A stretch of DNA of 64,000 nt from contig JAMPIV010019859.1 in the NCBI GenBank assembly GCA_024509875.1, positions 1-64,000 of the forward strand, in the 5' to 3' direction. Positions 44,808 through 56,640 of the stretch are shown in pieces (the first letter of the stretch is position 1; each line of letters opens with the position of its first letter). The translations under genes were made by a program, and so were the position numbers. The notes beneath the pieces were generated by a model. It was not told the DNA's origin and did not search any database. It saw nothing but the letters and a program-made list of their open reading frames with translations. This stretch comes from Oreohelix idahoensis. Lineage: Eukaryota > Mollusca > Gastropoda > Stylommatophora > Oreohelicidae.

Positions 44808-46159
44808 ATGGCATCATCTTCAAGAAGAGCATGTTTTCTTTCACCGCATTTATTTTGTTATATTTATGGAGAGTACACTTTCAAAGAAGAACATATGAAG
44901 CATATTACCGTTTTTGTGAAAAAGGCATACTTTGCTTACTTTAAAGTAAAACCAGGTGACCAGGACAAGTCTTGGGTTCCTTATATTGTTTGCAAAACAT
45001 GTGTTGAACACCTGCGACAGTGGACTTGTGGGAAAAGAAAATGTTTAAAATTTGGAATTCCAATGGTTTGGAGAGAGAGCCCAAGAACCACTATGATGAC
45101 TGTTATTTCTGTGTTGTGAATATTAAGGGAATTAATGGAAAAAATCCACAAAAAGTGGAAATATCCAGATTTAGATTCTGCTAGGCGACCTGTTCCACAC
45201 GGAGATGACATACCAATTCCAACTTTCAGTCAGATTTCGGATTATCTGCTAGAAGATGAGACAACAGTGGCATGTGGAACGACATGTGACAGTGATAGTG
45301 ATTTCGAAGATGATTTTTCAGATGCTCAACGCTTCGACCAGCTTGAACTAAATGATCTAATCCGAGATCTATATCTCTCCAAGAAATCTTCAGAACTTTT
45401 GGCTTCAAGATTGAAAGAAAAAAAATTACTGACTGCTGAAACAAAGGTTACATTTTATCGCAGCTGAGAGCAAGGTTTTATTCCATTCTTTTGTAAAGAA
45501 AACAACCTTGTGTTTTGTACTAATGTAGGAGGTCTTGTTAACAAAATTGGTGTAAGTTATACACCAGATGAGTGGCGACTTTTCATTGACAGCTCTAAAA
45601 GAAGTTTGAAGGGTGTTCTCTTACACAATGGTAACAAATATGGCTCAATTCCAATTGCTCATTCTACTACAATGAAGGAGGAGTATGCTATAATAAGCAC
45701 AGTTCTGGAAAAATTGAAGTATTTAGAACATAATTGGATGGTTTGTGTAGATCTTAAAATGATGAACTTCTTGCTTGGCCAGCAAATGGGATTCACCAAA
45801 TATCCATGCTTTATATGTTTGTGGGATAGCGGGGCAAAAGATATGCACTGGACAAAGAAACAGTGGCCGCTGAGGGATGAATTTAAAGTTGGAGAGAAAA
45901 ATATTGTCAATAAGCCTCTCATTGATCGAAAAAGAGTTCTACTGCCACCATTACATATAAAGCTTGGCTTGATGAAGCAATTTGTTAAGGCACTGAACAA
46001 AGATGGTACCTGTTTTAATTACTTATGCAGAAAGTTTCCAGAATTGAGCACAGACAAACTTAAAGCTGGAATTTTTGATGGACCTCAAATTAGAAAGTTA
46101 ATAAACGATCCAAATGTTATTGATTCCATGAACAAAACAGAGTCCACAGCCTGGTCATC
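44808..46159 (+). pseudogene. orphan transposon-like ORF, first part
   Basis: ATG 44808, then frame changes near 45085 and 45150 and an in-frame TGA at 45465-45467 before a long open part. Features: Cys pairs near the start (CKTC, a CYFC in the shifted frame), an acidic middle, WRLFIDSSKRSLKGVLLHNG, VCVDLKMMNFLLGQQ followed by CFICLWD, and LPPLHIKLGLMKQFVKAL. To my recollection this orphan family occurs in many copies in invertebrate genomes. Its Asp motifs and a later EEQGKRFHQD suggest an RNase-H-fold transposase, which I cannot prove. A gypsy element splits it at 46160. Confidence 0.6.
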
Positions 46160-48578
46160 TGTGGTAAAGTGGGATGTTATAAATATTTATAGGGGACTTA
46201 GTGTACTGACTGAGATCAGCTGTGAAGGTATATATATATCTAATAAGAGTAGTGTATTATAGATAACCTTACTTGCTGCCACATATATATACATATCTCA
46301 GTCAGAATTATTCTGGAATAGTGTGATGACTACGTTATATGTCTAGGGTATGTGTATGATGAAGTGTAAGTCAAAACAACAACAGACAGATAAACAATTT
46401 AATTTATTCCACTACACTTGACAACACTGTGACACTCACATACATAAAACACTCTACAAGGATATCTTAAAGGAGTCACTGATAACTTTTCAAATAACAA
46501 TATGTATTCATTGCTGTCATGAATGTATATGTGTCCTGATTCAAATACAAAGGAACCAGGAATCACAATCAATTTTAATTACAAGTTATATGTACAGAAT
46601 TTATTAATATGAATCTTGTAGTGACATCTATTTTTAATAGTATCCTATGTGTGTTAGTTGTGTAGTAGTAATATGAGGTAATACTGGTTTTGTTTTGTTC
46701 AAGCTCTGTTGGTATTTGTCATCATGACTTCAATAGTTTGTCTTTATTGGAACTAGTATTGGAGATGTTCTCAGTTCCTGATATTAAAACAATTAAATTC
46801 CCCTCTTAATTGTATTTTACACTGTCATTTTAAGATGGGGGTACATAATGTTGAGCTCAGCTGGCCACATCAGCTTATCTTGCGTGATGGCGGCAGGAAA
46901 AGAATCCTCTGCTCGATTTCTCCCCTGGGCTCTGGAGACACCTCACTGATAGCTAAATGGACCAAGGAGTATGCTGTCCGACTCTGGATTCAGCAAAGCT
47001 CTGACCAGGTGCTGCTCAATAACGTCAAGACCACGGTCCCTGTAAACAAGAAGGATGTACCTTCTACTTCATAACTAATTGATACTCTCTTTCTACACTG
47101 AGCACAATACATCACAAACATTGAGTTCAGAGCGTTAGGCCAACTGTCAGCTTCATCTGAAATACTTTATACCAGTATTTCCCTCCCTAATGGTTACTAC
47201 GCCTCTGCAATTCCAGCATTATTTCTGTCTAATCAATAATCTAGGTGTCAGTGTACTGTTTGGCCATTCCATGCGTTTTACTTTCCTCCGACACCTTCTG
47301 TTCAGGCTGGAGCACTATAGGCTTTACATCATGTTCGCTACTGAACCACACATATATACAGACATAAATTATCAATTTACATTCAATTTTCATTAAAAGA
47401 TATTGAATATTTCAAGCTTACCACAATTCATAGAATAATAAACAGTTTCGTTGACTGGCAATGAATATAGCACAACTCCGATCTGCCGATGTTCCAGGCT
47501 TTATTTTATATAAAATATACACTGGTGCTCAACGTACTGCTTCTTAGTAGGATTATTACAAGATGTGGCAATGAACAGACGCTCTGAATCAAGTATATTC
47601 GCAGCTCTACCCAATGAAACCACGTCTAACCATCTTTTCAAAAAAAGTACCCCTTCTATTCGTTTCCCATAACAACACAAGATAGTATTTATAGCCCGAC
47701 CAATCGTGTTTAGTCTTATATTTGTTGCGCTCCAATCAATTTGGAGTTAACATGGTAGGCTATTTCCGTAACGTAAGGTTTTTTTCAAACACGTTATAAA
47801 AAATTTTATGAGCAGAAATGATTTCATGCTGTCAGGCACCCCCACTATTTTATTTTGGTTATAATTTGGTAATTCCTAGACTATTTGCGTAACGTTTTTC
47901 ATATTCTTTGTCAGCAAGCCCTAAGGAACCCAAATATACAAATTTAAAAGAGCTAAGTGGCTGCGTTCAAAATATGCAATTTCTTCTACCTCCTGTTTCG
48001 AAGATGTGCTGTCTGGGTACTGTAATGTTTTCAAACGTAAAACCCATCTAATGTCATCTTTTCTAATAAGCGTTTTTCAGGATTTTAAAACCTAACTCTG
48101 GGAAGGTTAGTGTTTTTATCACTGTCCGTCTGAAAAAAAAGTTAGTGCATGTGGCCTTACACGCGTGATAGTAGTAATTGTGTATCGCGCGACGCGAGTT
48201 TAGTGTTGCATGTGTCCTTGTTTTCATTCGCCCCTCTCTCTTTCTATTTGAGTCCATCTGTTCGTTCGTTTTGGTAACGTAGTATAATTAATGTTAGGAT
48301 TAATTTAGGTCATTACGCAGTGTGCCTCTCAATGTTTTTCTTAGAAATGCAATAACCTTCTTCATGTGTTGTGGAGACGGTTGTATTTATGCAGTGGCTT
48401 ATATTTAACGTGGAAACGTTACAATTTGCAGACGAAGCATAAAACAAAGGGGATTTCGAGTACAGTCATTGTGACAGCACTGTTCTTTACCATTCTTCTT
48501 CCTTTTATTAAATTTATTTGTTAGGCTTTGTGCATTTACCTTTTAATTTATATATGTGGATTAGAATATTTCACGACA
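46160..48578 (-). repeat. 3' LTR of gypsy element 3 (2419 bp)
   Basis: Plus-strand ends TGTGGTAAAG and TTTCACGACA. Matches 52366-54770. It is adjoined on its inner side by a purine tract on the element strand (AAGAGGGGAGG, 48579-48590). Confidence 0.9.
46835..47074 (+). other. 79-codon antisense frame in LTR
   Basis: Encodes VELSWPHQLILRDGGRKR and SLIAKWTKEYAVRLWIQQ. The same-length frame is present in all three LTRs of this family (53039-53278 and, on the minus strand, 59738-59499), opposite to the retroelement genes. No family recognised. Between diverged copies most changes alter the residue, so selection for protein is not supported. Confidence 0.3.
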
Positions 48579-48590
48579 CCTCCCCTCTTA

Positions 48591-48987
48591 AAACAGACAT
48601 CCCATGTCAGTCCTTTATTCTATATACACATAGATAAATGTAAGTCAACTTGACTTTACTCTGCTGTGGTGCTATCATGGTTTTATGTAGTTGGGTCCAT
48701 TCAGAGTAGGCACTACTCATGAAATCTGCCTCAGACTTCTACAACCAATAATATATTTCGGTTATGTTACTGAACAGCCGCAAGTGTGAGTGCTTGTCTT
48801 AATGCTGCTTCGCAACCCGTATTCACCATTTCTCTTCTCTGAGTCTGCGCAATGACATGTCCAGAGAACATTATATTTCCCTCAAAATGTACGTTATGAG
48901 GAGATAACATATACCTGGTGATAGCAGAGTTTTCGTAGTGGATCCCATAATCTTCTTATTATCCTGTATGAAACATTCGGAATATCC
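48591..48987 (-). other. element 3 pre-LTR remainder
   Basis: Internal DNA between the broken RT and the 3' LTR. RT catalytic box, connection and RNase H would be expected here but are absent. Confidence 0.6.
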
Positions 48988-50067
48988 TCAATCAAAGAGG
49001 CAACTCAGGGATTCATTACGTTCCTCCGAAATGTTTACATCCAACAATTTTCTCATCATTCTAGAGAAGACACTAGGCGCATTCTTCAATCCAAATGGCA
49101 ATCTATTAAACTCATAGTGTCCTTCTGAGGTACTAAAAGCTAGGTATGGTCTAACCTCAGGCTTTACTGGAATCTGATAGTATCCTTTACTCAGATCCAC
49201 TTTGGAGAAATATTTAGCTTTATTTAGTCTGGCAAACAGCTGATTTGTATCCGGCAATGGATCCACCTGTCCTTCTGTAATAGCATTCAGTCTCCTGTAA
49301 TCTATACAGAGTCTATGTTCTCCAGAGGGCTTCCTTAAGAGTACAACACCGGAACAATACGAAGATTCACTGTGCGAAATAATTCCTTCCTTCAACAGAT
49401 AGTCTATCTCTTCCTTCAAAGCTTTCTCCTTAGCAAACGGAATCGAATATGGTTTCATACAGACAGGTGTGGGGTCTATCAGTTTCATATCATATTCCAA
49501 TAGGTTTGTATGCCCTGGTCGGTCTGTTAACACCTCTGCATGATTATTTAGAACCTGTTGCACTCTCTCTTTCTGAGTTTTCGTTAAATGTGTACTGATT
49601 TTCACCTGTGCTGCTGTCTCACAGGGGTGTAATGGATATTCAAATGATGAAAGTGGTTCCTTTTTCATCTCCATGGCGATGGACAAGGTCAACAAGTGTG
49701 TCTCTTCCTGCTGTTCTATTTCCAAATATTTCTTCAGGAGATTCACATGATAGATTTTTTCTTTCCCTTTCTTATCTATCTTATAATTTGTTCTAGACAC
49801 CTTCTCTAGAACTGTATATGGACCCTGCCATCCAATTTGTAACTTATTCTGACTCCCGGGGAGAAGAAGCAGTACCTTCTCTCCCACAGCCAAATCTCTG
49901 TCTTTCGCCTTCCTGTTATAATAGGCAGCATGTTTCTTCCTGGCTTGTTTCAAATTTTCATTGGCAAGTTTCCAGCCAGTTTTTAAACGAGTGGTCAGCT
50001 CATTCACATATTGGTATGAAGATGTAATGTTTTCCTCTGCCTTTTCATCAGTCCACGTTCTTAACAA
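48988..50067 (-). pseudogene. GPY/F module and truncated RT of element 3
   Basis: Starts LLRTWTDEKAEENITSSYQY, homologous to the post-integrase region of the intact pol at 26634-29861, with GPY/F (GWQGPYTVLEKVSR) and RT up to LPFGLKNAPSVFSRMMRKLL. It then leaves homology before the FMDD box and stops. Without the catalytic Asp pair and RNase H it cannot reverse transcribe. The sister copy at 62689 keeps these parts. Confidence 0.85.
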
Positions 50068-50069
50068 AG

Positions 50070-51320
50070 CTACATATGGACCTTTAATTGTGTGGACCTA
50101 TTTGTCCATGCACCGGTATGGTCTCTTCCACTCGAAGCTCTATAGTGATGATTTTTCTTCCCAGAATTATCATACATAAAACGACCGCTATCAATTTTTC
50201 TTTTGGGGCTTTCTCCCCACTTAAAATTCTTGATGAGAGATTTCCTCTCTACATCCTCTTCCTCCAGTTTGTTTAAGTCCGATTGAGGGATTTTCGGCTT
50301 ATCCTGGGGTAAGACATCTTTTTGCACTCTCCGCATAGTGGCCATTGTAAAACAGTTAAGTGAAGCTTGTCCGTGAAAAGGGGCTTCCCATTCCATTTGG
50401 TCCACTTTATCAAATCTATTTTTCTTTTTATTATCAGGCCTAATTTTGCCCCGTGGCGTGTCCAGGTCCTGATCAATGTTCCCACTTGTGGGTGTTCCCT
50501 CATGTGCTATGCTACACCTTTCTACAAAATTCTCAATGTCCCATCTTGCTTTGGGCCAATAATAATTGTGAGCCACCTTTTGAATGATGGTACCTATCTT
50601 CTCATGGTCCCCATCTGGTTTCACATGTAGGCTCCTTATTAATTCTGTCCTGTATCTTTTAGGAAGTACCAGCTGTCCCTGACCTTTGGATCTAGCTCCA
50701 GTCTTCCTATACATCAACTTGTTTTTCATGTAAAAATCTCCCTTGCCTGGAGTTGTATGACAAGTTGACAATTTTCTGAAACAAGGCTTGAGTGTTTTAT
50801 CCCCAGCCTGTGCCTTCCTCATCTCTTCTGGAGTGGTATCTAACATAATATCCTCCTCCTGTCTTGAGGTCGACCTGACCTGAAGGGTTGCCATATACAC
50901 AGGTTTCCTTCTGCAACGGTCAGTGTCATGATTGTCCATCTGACAATTCTTACACCACCTTTTTCCTTGGTTGAAAGATTTTCTTTCATCATATTTCCTT
51001 TCATCGAATTGTGGGAATTTATTTTTATTTTCATACCGTGGCCTATCAAACTGGTGCTTACCTTTGTTTTGATCCCTAGGATCAAATTTATTACAGTTCT
51101 GTGGTGCCCTAAAGTTATCCACTTGTTTCTTTTTATTACCTGTTACCTCTGCTTGAGCTGCTTGATACCTTTCAGCAACATTTAGCAACTCACCCAGCCT
51201 CTCTGCACCTTGTTCCAGGAGAAACTTTCTCAGGTCTGGAGCCATGGACTCTCTTAATTGCTCTATAAGGACCATTTCCTTAAGATCTTGGGTTTTCCCC
51301 AGAGAAGTCCATTTCTCCAA
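50070..51320 (-). pseudogene. Gag C-terminus fused to altered integrase remnant, element 3
   Basis: Includes the end of capsid, the knuckle WCKNCQMDNHDTDRC (CX2CX4HX4C), then at once the pre-integrase linker, so the protease is gone. The integrase zinc domain is degenerate (its final CxxC has become CSIAH). From about 50520 to 50095 an unrelated about 140-residue stretch (with FDKVDQMEWEAPFHGQ) stands where the DDE core should be. The same replacement occurs in the copy at 61337-62686. Confidence 0.8.
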
Positions 51321-51328
51321 GTATGTCT

Positions 51329-52154
51329 CTATTCGTGCAGAGAACTGGTGATAGGTTTCACCTGACAGTAGTTTAGCATTCCTAAATTTTTTCCTATAAA
51401 ATTCTGCATTCTTTCATATCTTAACAAAAGAGCCTGCTTTAGCATGTCATAATTTTCCTGATCACCTCTGCTCATTTTTGCAAAAACTTCATAAGCTGCC
51501 CCACGAAGTCCTTGAGATAACTTTAAGCTCCACCTTTCTCTCTCTAACCCATACGTGGTAGCTAATAGTTCATACCTATTTAGATAGCTCTCTATATCAT
51601 CGTCTTTCTCAACAAAATGATCTAAATGAAAATTCATAGCTGAGGTTGAGGCTCCCTGGCTAGCAGTGGCATCAGAGGCAAAGGGACTGGCACCATTTTC
51701 AGGAGCATGGCCTTGAAACTCAAACTCCCTTAGTCGTAACTCATGTTCCCTTTGTAATCTCTTCTCCTCCTTTTCTGCTTCCCTCTCTGCAGTCAATCTT
51801 CTTTCTTTCTGCAGCTAATTTCTTCTCTTCTCTTTCTGCAGCTAATTTCTTCTCTTCTCTTTCTGCAGCTAATTTCTTCTCTTCTCTTTCTGCAGCCTGT
51901 CTTCTTGCCTCTGCTTCCAATTTCTTAGCCTCAGCCTCAATCTGCAACCTCTTAGTCTCAGCCTCAGCCTCAAATTGTAACTTCTTAATTTCCCTTTCAG
52001 CCTCTAACTTTCTTTCGGCTTCAAACCTTCTTTCTTCGCGTTCAATAAATTTGTCACATTCAGTAGTGACATAGGCAACCATAACTTGCCCATCTAATCC
52101 TAACTCTTTTGCAGTCTGAACAGCAGCAGATCGAAATTTGGCTAGGTCCGCCAT
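51329..52154 (-). pseudogene. Gag N-terminus and capsid, element 3
   Basis: ATG at 52154; MADLAKFRSAAVQTAKELGL, then a long Glu/Ala/Lys/Arg coiled coil with repeated KKLAAEREE units (51810-51900), then capsid (NFHLDHFVEKDDDIESYLNR). A frameshift near 51790 and a one-base loss near 51415 (just after LLLRYE) break it. The other copy is broken at a different base, so each lesion arose separately. Confidence 0.8.
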
Positions 52155-52340
52155 TGTCTATCAGGTAAGTTTATACAATGTCTAACTAACAATTCAATCT
52201 CTAAATATATATCTAATGGACAACACAGGCACCGAGAGCTCAACCTTATTTAATTCCACCCAAGGATACCTTTTTAATTCTTATTATTCCCTGAAGTGAA
52301 TTACCCCCCCCCCCATATTTTTAATAGGGAAAGATTCAAA

Positions 52341-52360
52341 ATCCCAAGAGCGAGACCCCA
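52341..52360 (-). promoter_or_regulatory. primer binding site, tRNA-Pro-like
   Basis: On the minus strand TGGGGTCTCGCTCTTGGGAT lies five bases inside the 5' LTR. It resembles the tRNA-Pro complement of element 2 with small changes. Confidence 0.6.
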
Positions 52361-52365
52361 ATATA

Positions 52366-54770
52366 TGTGGTAAAGTGGGATGTTATAAATATTTATAGGG
52401 GACTTAGTGTACTGACTGAGATCAGCTGTGAAGGTATATATATATATCTAATAAGAGTAGTGTATTATATATAACCTTACTTGCTGCCACATATGTATAC
52501 CTCAGTCAGAATTATTCTGGAATAGTGTGATGACTACGTTATATGTCTAGGGTATGTGTATGATGAAGTGTAAGTCAAAACAACAACAGACAGATAAACA
52601 ATTTAATTTATTCCACTACACTTGACAACACTGTGACACTCACATACATAAAACACTCTACAAGGATATCTTAAAGGAGTCACTGATAACTTTTCAAATA
52701 ACAATATGTATTCATTGCTGTCATGAATGTATATGTGTCCTGATTCAAATACAAAGGAACCAGGAATCACAATCAATTTTAATTACAAGTTATATGTACA
52801 GAATTTATTAATATGAATCTTGTAGTGACATCTATTTTTAATAGTATCCTATGTGTGTTAGTTGTGTAGTAGTAATATGAGGTAATACTGGTTTTGTTTT
52901 GTTCAAGCTCTGTTGGTATTTGTCATCATGACTTCAATAGTTTGTCTTTATTGGAACTAGTATTGGAGATGTTCTCAGTTCCTGATATTAAAACAATTAA
53001 ATTCCCCTCTTAATTGTATTTTACACTGTCATTTTAAGATGGGGGTACATAATGTTGAGCTCAGCTGGCCACATCAGCTTATCTTGCGTGATGGCGGCAG
53101 GAAAAGACTCCTCTGCTCGATTTCTCCCCTGGGCTCTGGAGACACCTCACTGATAGCTAAATGGACCAAGGAGTATGCTGTCCGACTCTGGATTCAGCAA
53201 AGCTCTGACCAGGTGCTGCTCAATAACTTTAAGACCACGGTCCCTGAAAACAAGAAGGATGTACCTTCTACTTCATAACTAATTTATACTCTCTTTCTAC
53301 ACTGAGCACAATACATCACAAACATTGAGTTCAGAGCGTTAGGCCAACTGTCAGCTTCATCTGAAATACTTTATACCAGTATTTCCCTCCCTAATGGTTA
53401 CTACGCCTCTGCAATTCCAGCATTATTTCTGTCTAATCAATAATCTAGGTGTCAGTGTACTGTTTGGCCATTCCATGCAGTTTTACTTTCCTCCGACACC
53501 TTCTGTTCAGGCTGGAGCATTATAGGCTTTACATCATGTTCGCTACTGAACTACACATATATACAGGCATAAATTAACAATTTACATTCAATTTTCATTA
53601 AAAGATATTGAATATTTCAAGCTTACCACAATTCATAGAATAATAAACAGTTTCGTTGACTGGCAATGAATATAGCACAACTCCGATCTGCCGATGTTCC
53701 AGGCTTTATTTTATATAAAATATACACTGGTGCTCAACGTACTGCTTCTTAGTAGGATTATTACAAGATGTGGCAATGAACAGACGCTCTGAATCAAGTA
53801 TATTCGCAGCTCTACCCAATGAAACCACGTCTAACCATCTTTTCAAAAAAGTACCCCTTCTATTCGTTTCCCATAACAACACAAGATAGTATTTATAGCC
53901 CGACCAATCGTGTTTAGTCTTATATTTGTTGCGCTCCAATCAATTTGGAGTTAACATGGTAGGCTATTTCCGTAACGTAAGGTTTTTTCAAACACGTTAT
54001 AAAAAAATTTTATGAGCAGAAATGATTTCATGCTGTCAGGCACCCCCACTATTTTATTTTGGTAATTCCTAGACTATTTGCGTAACGTTTTACATATTCT
54101 TTGTCAGCAAGCCCTAAGGAACCCAAATATACAAATTTAAAAGAGCTAAGTGGCTGCGTTCAAAATATGCAATTTCTTCTACCTCCTGTTTCGAAGATGT
54201 GCTGTCTGGGTACTGTAATGTTTTCAAACGTAAACCCATCTAATGTCATCTTTTCTAATAAGCGTTTTTCAGGATTTTAAAACCTAACTCTGGGAAGGTT
54301 AGTGTTTTTTTATCACTGTCCGTCTGAAAAAAAAGTTAGTGCATGTGGCCTTACACGCGTGATAGTAGTAATTGTGTATCGCGCGACGCGAGTTTAGTGT
54401 TGCATGTGTCCTTGTTTTCATTCGCCCCTCTCTCTTTCTATTTGAGTCCATCTGTTCGTTCGTTTTGGTAACGTAGTATAATTAATGTTAGGATTAATTT
54501 AGGTCATTACGCAGTGTGCCTCTCAATGTTTTTCTTAGAAATGCAATACCCGTTTTAATGTGTTGTGGAAACGCTTGTATTTATGCAGTGGCTTATATTT
54601 AACGTGGAAACGTTACAATTTGCAGACGAAGCATAAAACAAAGGGGATTTCGAGTACTGTCATTGTGACAGCACTGTTCTTTACCATTCTTCTTCCTTTT
54701 ATTAAATTTATTTGTTAGGCTTTGCATTTACCTTTTAATTTATATATGTGGATTAGAATATTTCACGACA
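52366..54770 (-). repeat. 5' LTR of gypsy element 3 (2405 bp)
   Basis: Nearly identical to 46160-48578, including the antisense frame at 53039-53278. It is followed by the duplication TCATC and the resumed orphan ORF. Confidence 0.9.
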
Positions 54771-54775
54771 TCATC

Positions 54776-55118
54776 ATTTGTTTTAGTTGTGCAAAACTTT
54801 CTGGGTAACTTTAAAGCAGACAATTATTCTGAATTAGTTGGAAACATGCTGTCGAGTTTTTGTGAACTTGGATGCAACATGAGCATAAAATTGCACTACC
54901 TCCATAACCATTTACATTTATTTCCGGAGAATCTTGGCGACTTTAGTGAGGAGCAAGGTAAAAGATTTCACCAAGATATAAAAACAATGGAAGAGAGATA
55001 CCAGGGACTTTGGGATGCCCACATGATGGCAGATTACTGTTGGACCCTTAAGCGTGACTGTCCGGGTATATCACATTCCAGGAAGTCATCGAAAAGATCC
55101 TTTTTGCGTGTTGACTAA
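54776..55118 (+). pseudogene. orphan transposon-like ORF, last part
   Basis: Continues the orphan ORF after the gypsy insertion, with QNFLGNFKADNYSELVGNML, LHYLHNHLHLFPENLGDFSE and QGKRFHQDIKTMEERYQGLW, then a Ser/Arg/Lys-rich end. The acidic EEQGKRFHQD motif is the strongest candidate for a third catalytic acid. Open throughout. Confidence 0.6.
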
Positions 55119-55440
55119 ACAAGTGCTAGTGATAAAGTTTTATTACATTTTTGGTAATATATGCACAGTAATTACATATAATATGAATGCAGACTAAAGT
55201 CAAAATGCCACTGAAAGCACCTAACTCTAGGATTGTACATAACAACTGCCCTACTTATATGGTCATTCTTAGTTATCTCAAAAACTAGAGCTGATAGAAA
55301 AAATATGATTACATTTTTGGAATCAGCAACCCAAAATTACCCCAGAACAGCTATAAAATTTAAGGCACCAAAATGTGTGTATACCAGTGTTATTGATCAA
55401 ATCTACTGTTGACGTCTTTCCATGCCATAATTTCAAACTG
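55119..55440. other. unassigned DNA after orphan ORF
   Basis: No terminal inverted repeat paired with sequence before 44808 was found. Nothing else seen. Confidence 0.4.
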
Positions 55441-55455
55441 TACCTTTATATAACG

Positions 55456-55518
55456 ATACCTTTATATAACAGAACTTCATGTATAAAGTATATTTGAAGT
55501 TCTGTTATATAAAGGTAT
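55456..55518. repeat. 24-bp perfect inverted repeat
   Basis: Arms 55456-55479 and 55495-55518 are perfectly complementary over 24 bases around a 15-base spacer (arm begins ATACCTTTATATAACAG). An extra copy of ACCTTTATATAAC sits just upstream at 55442-55454. Confidence 0.9.
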
Positions 55519-55540
55519 GTCACACAGTTTAAATAAATAC

Positions 55541-55746
55541 CGGATTAATATTTAAACAAGAATTTTAGCTGTGGTAGCTTTTTTCTTTATTCAATTTTAA
55601 GTTTGAAAAAAAAATTATTTACAAATTTCCCGTGCAAAGAACAGGTATGGGGAGGCCTAACCCGTCTTTGCACGGGAAATCTGTAAATATTGTTTTTTTT
55701 CTCAAATTTAAACCAAAGCTGAAATTCCTGTTTAAATATTAATCCG
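55541..55746. mobile_element. fold-back MITE
   Basis: The whole 206 bp folds on itself: CGGATTAATATTTAAACA at 55541 pairs with the end at 55746, and the inner block TTTCCCGTGCAAAGA (about 55627-55640) pairs with TCTTTGCACGGGAAA. Only about 25 bases in the middle stay unpaired. No coding sequence. Superfamily not assigned. Confidence 0.7.
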
Positions 55747-55916
55747 CGATTATATATATATATATATACTATTTTTATATTTTAATATTTATTTATATAT
55801 ATTATATATATATATATATTATATATATTATATATCTATTATATATATAATATTTATTATATATATTCTATATATATATTATATATATATATATATATAC
55901 TTTATATATATATATA
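55747..55916. repeat. (TA)n-rich low-complexity tract
   Basis: About 170 bp of almost pure A/T, mostly TATATA. It serves as the insertion site of the next element. Confidence 0.9.
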
Positions 55917-56323
55917 CAGGGTGGTCATAAAAGTCTTTCCGGGGCGGGTGGCGGCGGGAAAAATTTCAAAAATTTAAAAAAAAAAGTATTCTGTGCAGAG
56001 ACACTTGGTTTTTTGGAAATTATTCCAGAAGTAAAACAGTTTTTTTAATGCTATTTGTAGATTTCAACTTTTGCGATTTTCAACACTAATATTCGAGGGA
56101 TTGCAAGTTCTCTTGAGGCACGATAGGTTGATTTCTGAGGACTGCGTTGAAACGCCGTGAGCACTGCGTCCACAGTTTCTTCACTCACACGAGGCCTACC
56201 TGCTCTGGGCATGTCACCGACGCTGCCAGTGTCCGTAAACTTTATATACCATCTTTGATGCTTTTACCATCTGGAGGATCTGGTAAAAATTTGAAATCAG
56301 GGAAAGACTTTATGACCACCCTG
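55917..56323 (-). mobile_element. Tc1/mariner-like MITE, 407 bp
   Basis: The left end CAGGGTGGTCATAAAAGTCT and right end AGACTTTATGACCACCCTG form a 23-24 bp inverted repeat with one extra A on the left, flanked by TA on both sides (55915-55916, 56324-56325). It carries the first 53 codons of a transposase, so it is an internally deleted derivative of a full element. Confidence 0.85.
56051..56212 (-). pseudogene. mariner-like transposase N-terminal stub
   Basis: A minus-strand frame beginning MPRAGRPRVSEETVDAVLTA and continuing with QRSPQKSTYRASRELAIPR, the helix-turn-helix region that binds terminal repeats in mariner-type transposases. It stops at 56051-56053. The catalytic domain is absent. 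Full-length relatives have roughly 340 residues. Confidence 0.7.
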
Positions 56324-56325
56324 TA

Positions 56326-56640
56326 TATATCTTCCAGCTCATTCTATCATTCTTTCCGTTCGTAACGCTCCCAAAAATAGTAACACTCGCCAAAGAAGAG
56401 TGCGCTCAGGTTGGTGTGAATGCGCCATGTGCACGGCGTGCATGTTCAGACTTTGTTTAACATCGGATGTAAAACAAATATTTTGGTTTTTAATACGGGA
56501 ATTTTTTTAAAATGGAAGACATTGTTGGTAATGATTCTGTCACCACCAGTGTGGATCGTCTCATGGAAAGAGAAACAAACCAATAAAGGAGCTATAGAAA
56601 AATTTGGAAAGAAAGCAAAATAATATAAGTATATAAACCA
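56326..56640. other. unassigned DNA
   Basis: Nothing recognised. Confidence 0.4.

Larger units (their letters stand above)
46160..54770 (-). mobile_element. gypsy element 3, rearranged, inserted in orphan ORF
   Basis: Minus-strand element with LTRs 54770-52366 (5') and 48578-46160 (3'). TCATC at 46155-46159 and 54771-54775 is an exact 5-bp target duplication. It contains gag and part of RT. Protease and the integrase core are missing, and the RT is cut before its FMDD box with RNase H lost. The LTRs are about 98% alike by eye. The same Gag and rearranged pol occur in the copy starting at 58029. Confidence 0.95.
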
